DNA of 7,058 nucleotides from Quadrisphaera sp. (GTDB lineage: Bacteria > Actinomycetota > Actinomycetes > Actinomycetales > Quadrisphaeraceae). Below the pieces are notes generated by a model. The model was not told the origin of the DNA, ran no database searches, and was given only the letters and a program-made list of their open reading frames with translations. Location of the stretch: positions 1-7,058 of the forward strand of contig JARIBR010000026.1 in NCBI GenBank assembly GCA_029258695.1, given 5' to 3'. Positions 5,105-7,058 of the stretch are shown here, in pieces. Position 1 is the stretch's first letter, and the number at the start of each line of letters is the position of its first letter. A program made the translations under genes and the position numbers.

Positions 5105-6358
5105 CTAGGCGCTGGTGATCACCGCGTCGTCCCGCTCCGCGACGGGGGAAGTCGCCTCGTCGAGAGCCGCCCAGGCCGCGAGCCCCGCGGGGGAGGCCGC
5201 GGTGTCCAGCGCCAGCTCGCCCGCACCGACCAGCGTGGCGTCGTGGCCGTGGGTGGCCGCCACCACGGCAGGCGGCCGCTCCCGGCGCCAGCGCATCAGC
5301 CCGCCGCAGAAGGCCTGGTCGAAGGCGGCGGGTGCGGCGTCGCGCAGCGCGGGCGCCAGGCCGCCGAGGACCACGCGGTCCGGGTCGAGGGCGTTGACCA
5401 GGCCGGCGGTGCCGCGCGCGAGAGAGGCTGCGCAGCGGGCGACGGCCTCGACGCAGGCGGCGTCCGGGTGCTCGGGTGCCGTGGCGGCGGCCAGGGTCGC
5501 GACGGCGTAGGCGGAGGGATCAGCCGGCGGCGGGTCGCCGCGGTGGCGGGCCATCGCCCGCCCGTCGACCTCGACGTCCCAGCAGCCGTGCGCCCCGCAC
5601 GGGCAGGTCAGGCCTGGGTCGCCGAGGGGCAGGTGCCCGGGCTCACCCCCGGCGCCGAGCGCGCCGACCGACGGCTGGCCGTCGACGACGAGGACCCCGC
5701 CGAGCCCGACGGTCACGGCCAGGTAGAGCACGGCCCGCGCGCCGCCGCTCGCCGCGCTCCGGGCCTCACCCAGCCCCGCGGCGGTCGCCTCGTTGACCAC
5801 GAGCAGCGGCACGTCGGCCAGCGCTGGCGGCACCGCGTCCGCGAGGTCCACGCCCGACCACCCGAGCGTCGCGGACTGGACCACGCGTCCGCTCGCGACG
5901 GTGGCGGCCACCGCGACGCAGACCGCTCGCACCCGCCGCCCGTGGCGCGCGGCGAGCCCCGCCAGCGCCGCGCGGAGCAGCCCCAGGACCTGCTCCGGTG
6001 CACGGTCCACCGGACGCTGCGTCGTGCGCTCGACCACCTCGCCGGACAGGTCGACGACCGCCAGGGCCATGCCGGCGTGCTGCACGTCCACCACCGCGAC
6101 CAGGGGACCGGCCGGGTGCACGCGCAGCACCGTGGTCGGGCGGCCGCGCCCGCTCGGTGGCGCCGGTTCCTCGCTGAGCAGGTGCAGCCCCCGCAGGCGG
6201 GCGCAGAGGTCTGCTGCGGCGCCGCTGCTCATGCCCAGGCGGTGCGCGGTCTGGGCGCGCGTGGTCCCGGGGTGGCGGCGCAGCGCGCTCAGCGCCTCCG
6301 CCGCGGCGGACCACCGGCGTGCCTCGCGGCGCGACGGCGAGTCGGCGGTGCGGTCCAC
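5105..6358 (-). CDS. ROK-family transcriptional regulator (NagC/XylR type)
   Basis: This is a 417-aa protein with an N-terminal winged helix-turn-helix (about 17-80, including TTRAQTAHRLGMSSGAAADL) and a C-terminal ROK domain (about 86-385). The ROK hallmarks are GEPGHLPLGDPG (238-249), the zinc motif CPCGAHGC (C252, C254, C259 with His241) and LVNALDPDRVVLGG (320-333). Kinase residues are altered: the phosphate-binding DxGGT is replaced by DVQHAGM (91-97), and the catalytic Asn-Asp is Asn189-Glu190. It should therefore sense a sugar or sugar phosphate rather than phosphorylate it; the ligand is unknown. A start at TTG 6364 is possible, but GTG 6358 is preferred because GGAGG lies 7 bases before it. 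It heads a minus-strand operon with ada and is divergent from the MFS gene, with a palindrome between them. Confidence 0.9.
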   Translation of the reverse strand: MDRTADSPSRREARRWSAAAEALSALRRHPGTTRAQTAHRLGMSSGAAADLCARLRGLHLLSEEPAPPSGRGRPTTVLRVHPAGPLVAVVDVQHAGMALAVVDLSGEVVERTTQRPVDRAPEQVLGLLRAALAGLAARHGRRVRAVCVAVAATVASGRVVQSATLGWSGVDLADAVPPALADVPLLVVNEATAAGLGEARSAASGGARAVLYLAVTVGLGGVLVVDGQPSVGALGAGGEPGHLPLGDPGLTCPCGAHGCWDVEVDGRAMARHRGDPPPADPSAYAVATLAAATAPEHPDAACVEAVARCAASLARGTAGLVNALDPDRVVLGGLAPALRDAAPAAFDQAFCGGLMRWRRERPPAVVAATHGHDATLVGAGELALDTAASPAGLAAWAALDEATSPVAERDDAVITSA

Positions 6359-6364
6359 GGGCAA

Positions 6365-6370
6365 CCCTCC
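6365..6370 (-). promoter_or_regulatory. Ribosome binding site deciding the ROK start
   Basis: On the minus strand GGAGGG is read from 6370 to 6365. It leaves 7 bases between GGAGG and the GTG at 6358. The alternative TTG at 6364 would touch the site directly, so it is unlikely to be used. Confidence 0.75.
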
Positions 6371-6375
6371 ACAAG

Positions 6376-6398
6376 TTAGGCTCGGACCGCGAGCATAA
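6376..6398. promoter_or_regulatory. 23-bp palindrome, candidate ROK operator in a divergent promoter
   Basis: TTAGGCTCG (6376-6384) and CGAGCATAA (6390-6398) are inverted 9-bp arms with a single mismatch, around the 5-base centre GACCG. NagC/Mlc-type ROK regulators bind sites of about this size with AT-rich outer ends (TTA...TAA). The site lies 18 bp upstream of the ROK GTG and 93 bp upstream of the preferred MFS start. It also contains the only AT-rich patch of the intergenic region; TATGCT on the minus strand (6397-6392) is a possible -10. A bound regulator would block its own promoter and perhaps that of the MFS gene. Confidence 0.6.
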
Positions 6399-6478
6399 AC
6401 GGTGTCACGGGGGTCGGACGGGTGGTGGACGTGGTCGAGGACGACCCGGCGGCGAGGACCGCCCGGGCGGATCGCCGC

Positions 6479-6486
6479 GGAGGAGG
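6479..6486 (+). promoter_or_regulatory. Ribosome binding site deciding the MFS start
   Basis: GGAGGAGG ends 4 bases before GTG 6491, or leaves 7 bases if the first GGAGG (6479-6483) is used. It favours this start over the upstream in-frame GTGs at 6422, 6425 and 6431, which have no comparable site. Confidence 0.65.
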
Positions 6487-6490
6487 CGAC

Positions 6491-7058
6491 GTGCGCGCCG
6501 GCGTCGCGCTGTCCGCTGTGGGCTTCACCATCGCCGCCCTCGGTTCCGTCCTCGTGCTCCTCGCTCGCGACCTGGAGGTCTCCGCCCAGGACCTCTCGTG
6601 GCTCAGCTCCGCCTTCGGGGCCGGTCTCGTCGTCGTGGCGCCCGTCGGTGCGCGGTTGCTGGCTCTGGGCGGCGACACCGTCCTGCGCGCCGGCTCCCTG
6701 CTGCTCGCGCTGGGCGCCGCGACGCTGGCCGTGGCCTCCGTGGCGCCGGTGGTGGTCGTCGGAGCCCTGGCTCTCGGGGCCGGGGGAGCGGCCGTCGTGC
6801 TCGCCGTCTCGGCCCTGCTCGCCGGCGCCGACGCCCCGCGCCGCCTCGCCGCGGTCAACGCGGCCAGCTCGACCGCCGGCATCGCCGCGCCGCTGCTCCT
6901 CGGCGGGCTCGACGCGGTGACCGGCTCCGGCCGCCTCGCGCTGCTGGTGATGGTGCCGCCGCTGCTCGTCATCGCCGCGGTCCGCGGCCGCGGGGCGTCG
7001 GCCGCCGACACGCCGTCCCAGGCGCCCGCGGAGGACGGCGAGCCAGCGCCGCGCGCCC
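6491..7058 (+). CDS. MFS-type transporter, N-terminal half (3' end outside window)
   Basis: The frame is open to the window end (189 codons from GTG 6491) and is strongly hydrophobic. Six likely membrane helices are at about residues 4-25, 36-58, 64-84, 86-111, 120-142 and 148-164. A hydrophilic stretch follows (RGRGASAADTPSQAPAEDGE), matching the central loop between helices 6 and 7 of a 12-helix major facilitator. The loop between helices 2 and 3 (GARLLALGGDTVLRAG) is a poor match to the MFS motif A, so substrate and even family are not certain. The frame continues upstream to GTG 6422/6425 (about 20 extra, Arg/Asp-rich residues); 6491 is preferred for its strong Shine-Dalgarno sequence and because helix 1 begins there. 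Divergent placement from the ROK regulator suggests a sugar or related substrate under ROK control. Confidence 0.72.
   Translation, partial: MRAGVALSAVGFTIAALGSVLVLLARDLEVSAQDLSWLSSAFGAGLVVVAPVGARLLALGGDTVLRAGSLLLALGAATLAVASVAPVVVVGALALGAGGAAVVLAVSALLAGADAPRRLAAVNAASSTAGIAAPLLLGGLDAVTGSGRLALLVMVPPLLVIAAVRGRGASAADTPSQAPAEDGEPAPRA

Noticed and set aside
6402..6920. 172-aa plus-strand frame over the MFS region
   Set aside because: Its composition is Ser/Pro/Trp/Arg shadow-like. The neighbouring frame gives six clean membrane helices and runs off the window end.

Overview
The window is very GC-rich (roughly 70% or more by eye). It has GTG/TTG starts, 4-bp GTGA stop/start overlaps and a flagellar export operon, so it most resembles a motile high-GC actinobacterium. 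A Kineosporiales-, Cellulomonas- or Nocardioides-like genome is a guess from gene style, not from a search.

Layout. (1) Positions 1-1703, plus strand: the 3' part of fliR and a complete flhB, translationally coupled. These are the inner-membrane export gate and substrate-specificity switch of the flagellar type III secretion apparatus. flhA, the usual partner, is not in the window. (2) Positions 1704-2253: a 550-bp gene-free gap between convergent genes. It holds two unrelated repeat systems: an inverted and direct GGTGATCATGG element that can fold into a long hairpin, and five tandem units with an exact 31-bp period plus an inverted partial copy. (3) Positions 2254-3180, minus strand: a ten-helix EamA/DMT-type exporter. 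(4) Positions 3225-3845, plus strand: a compact toxin-antitoxin module made of an operator-like palindrome, a 65-aa ribbon-helix-helix antitoxin and an overlapping 125-aa Doc/Fic toxin. The toxin's Fic motif has Glu where Doc proteins have Lys. (5) Positions 4021-6358, minus strand: a ROK-family transcriptional regulator followed 10 bp later by a full three-domain Ada-type methylated-DNA repair protein and regulator. (6) From 6491 to the window end, plus strand: the N-terminal half of an MFS-type transporter, divergent from the ROK gene. The ROK/MFS intergenic region carries a 23-bp near-perfect palindrome that is a good candidate ROK operator.

How they work together. fliR/flhB form one machine. 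The antitoxin and toxin form one module, probably autoregulated through the palindrome. The ROK regulator probably controls itself, ada in its wake, and the divergent MFS gene. The segments do not form one single pathway. The window looks like the end of a flagellar cluster followed by a mosaic of accessory and housekeeping genes. I found no clearly new multi-gene system. The most unusual items are the altered Doc active site paired with an RHH antitoxin, the phased 31-bp repeat array, and the GATC-centred inverted element.
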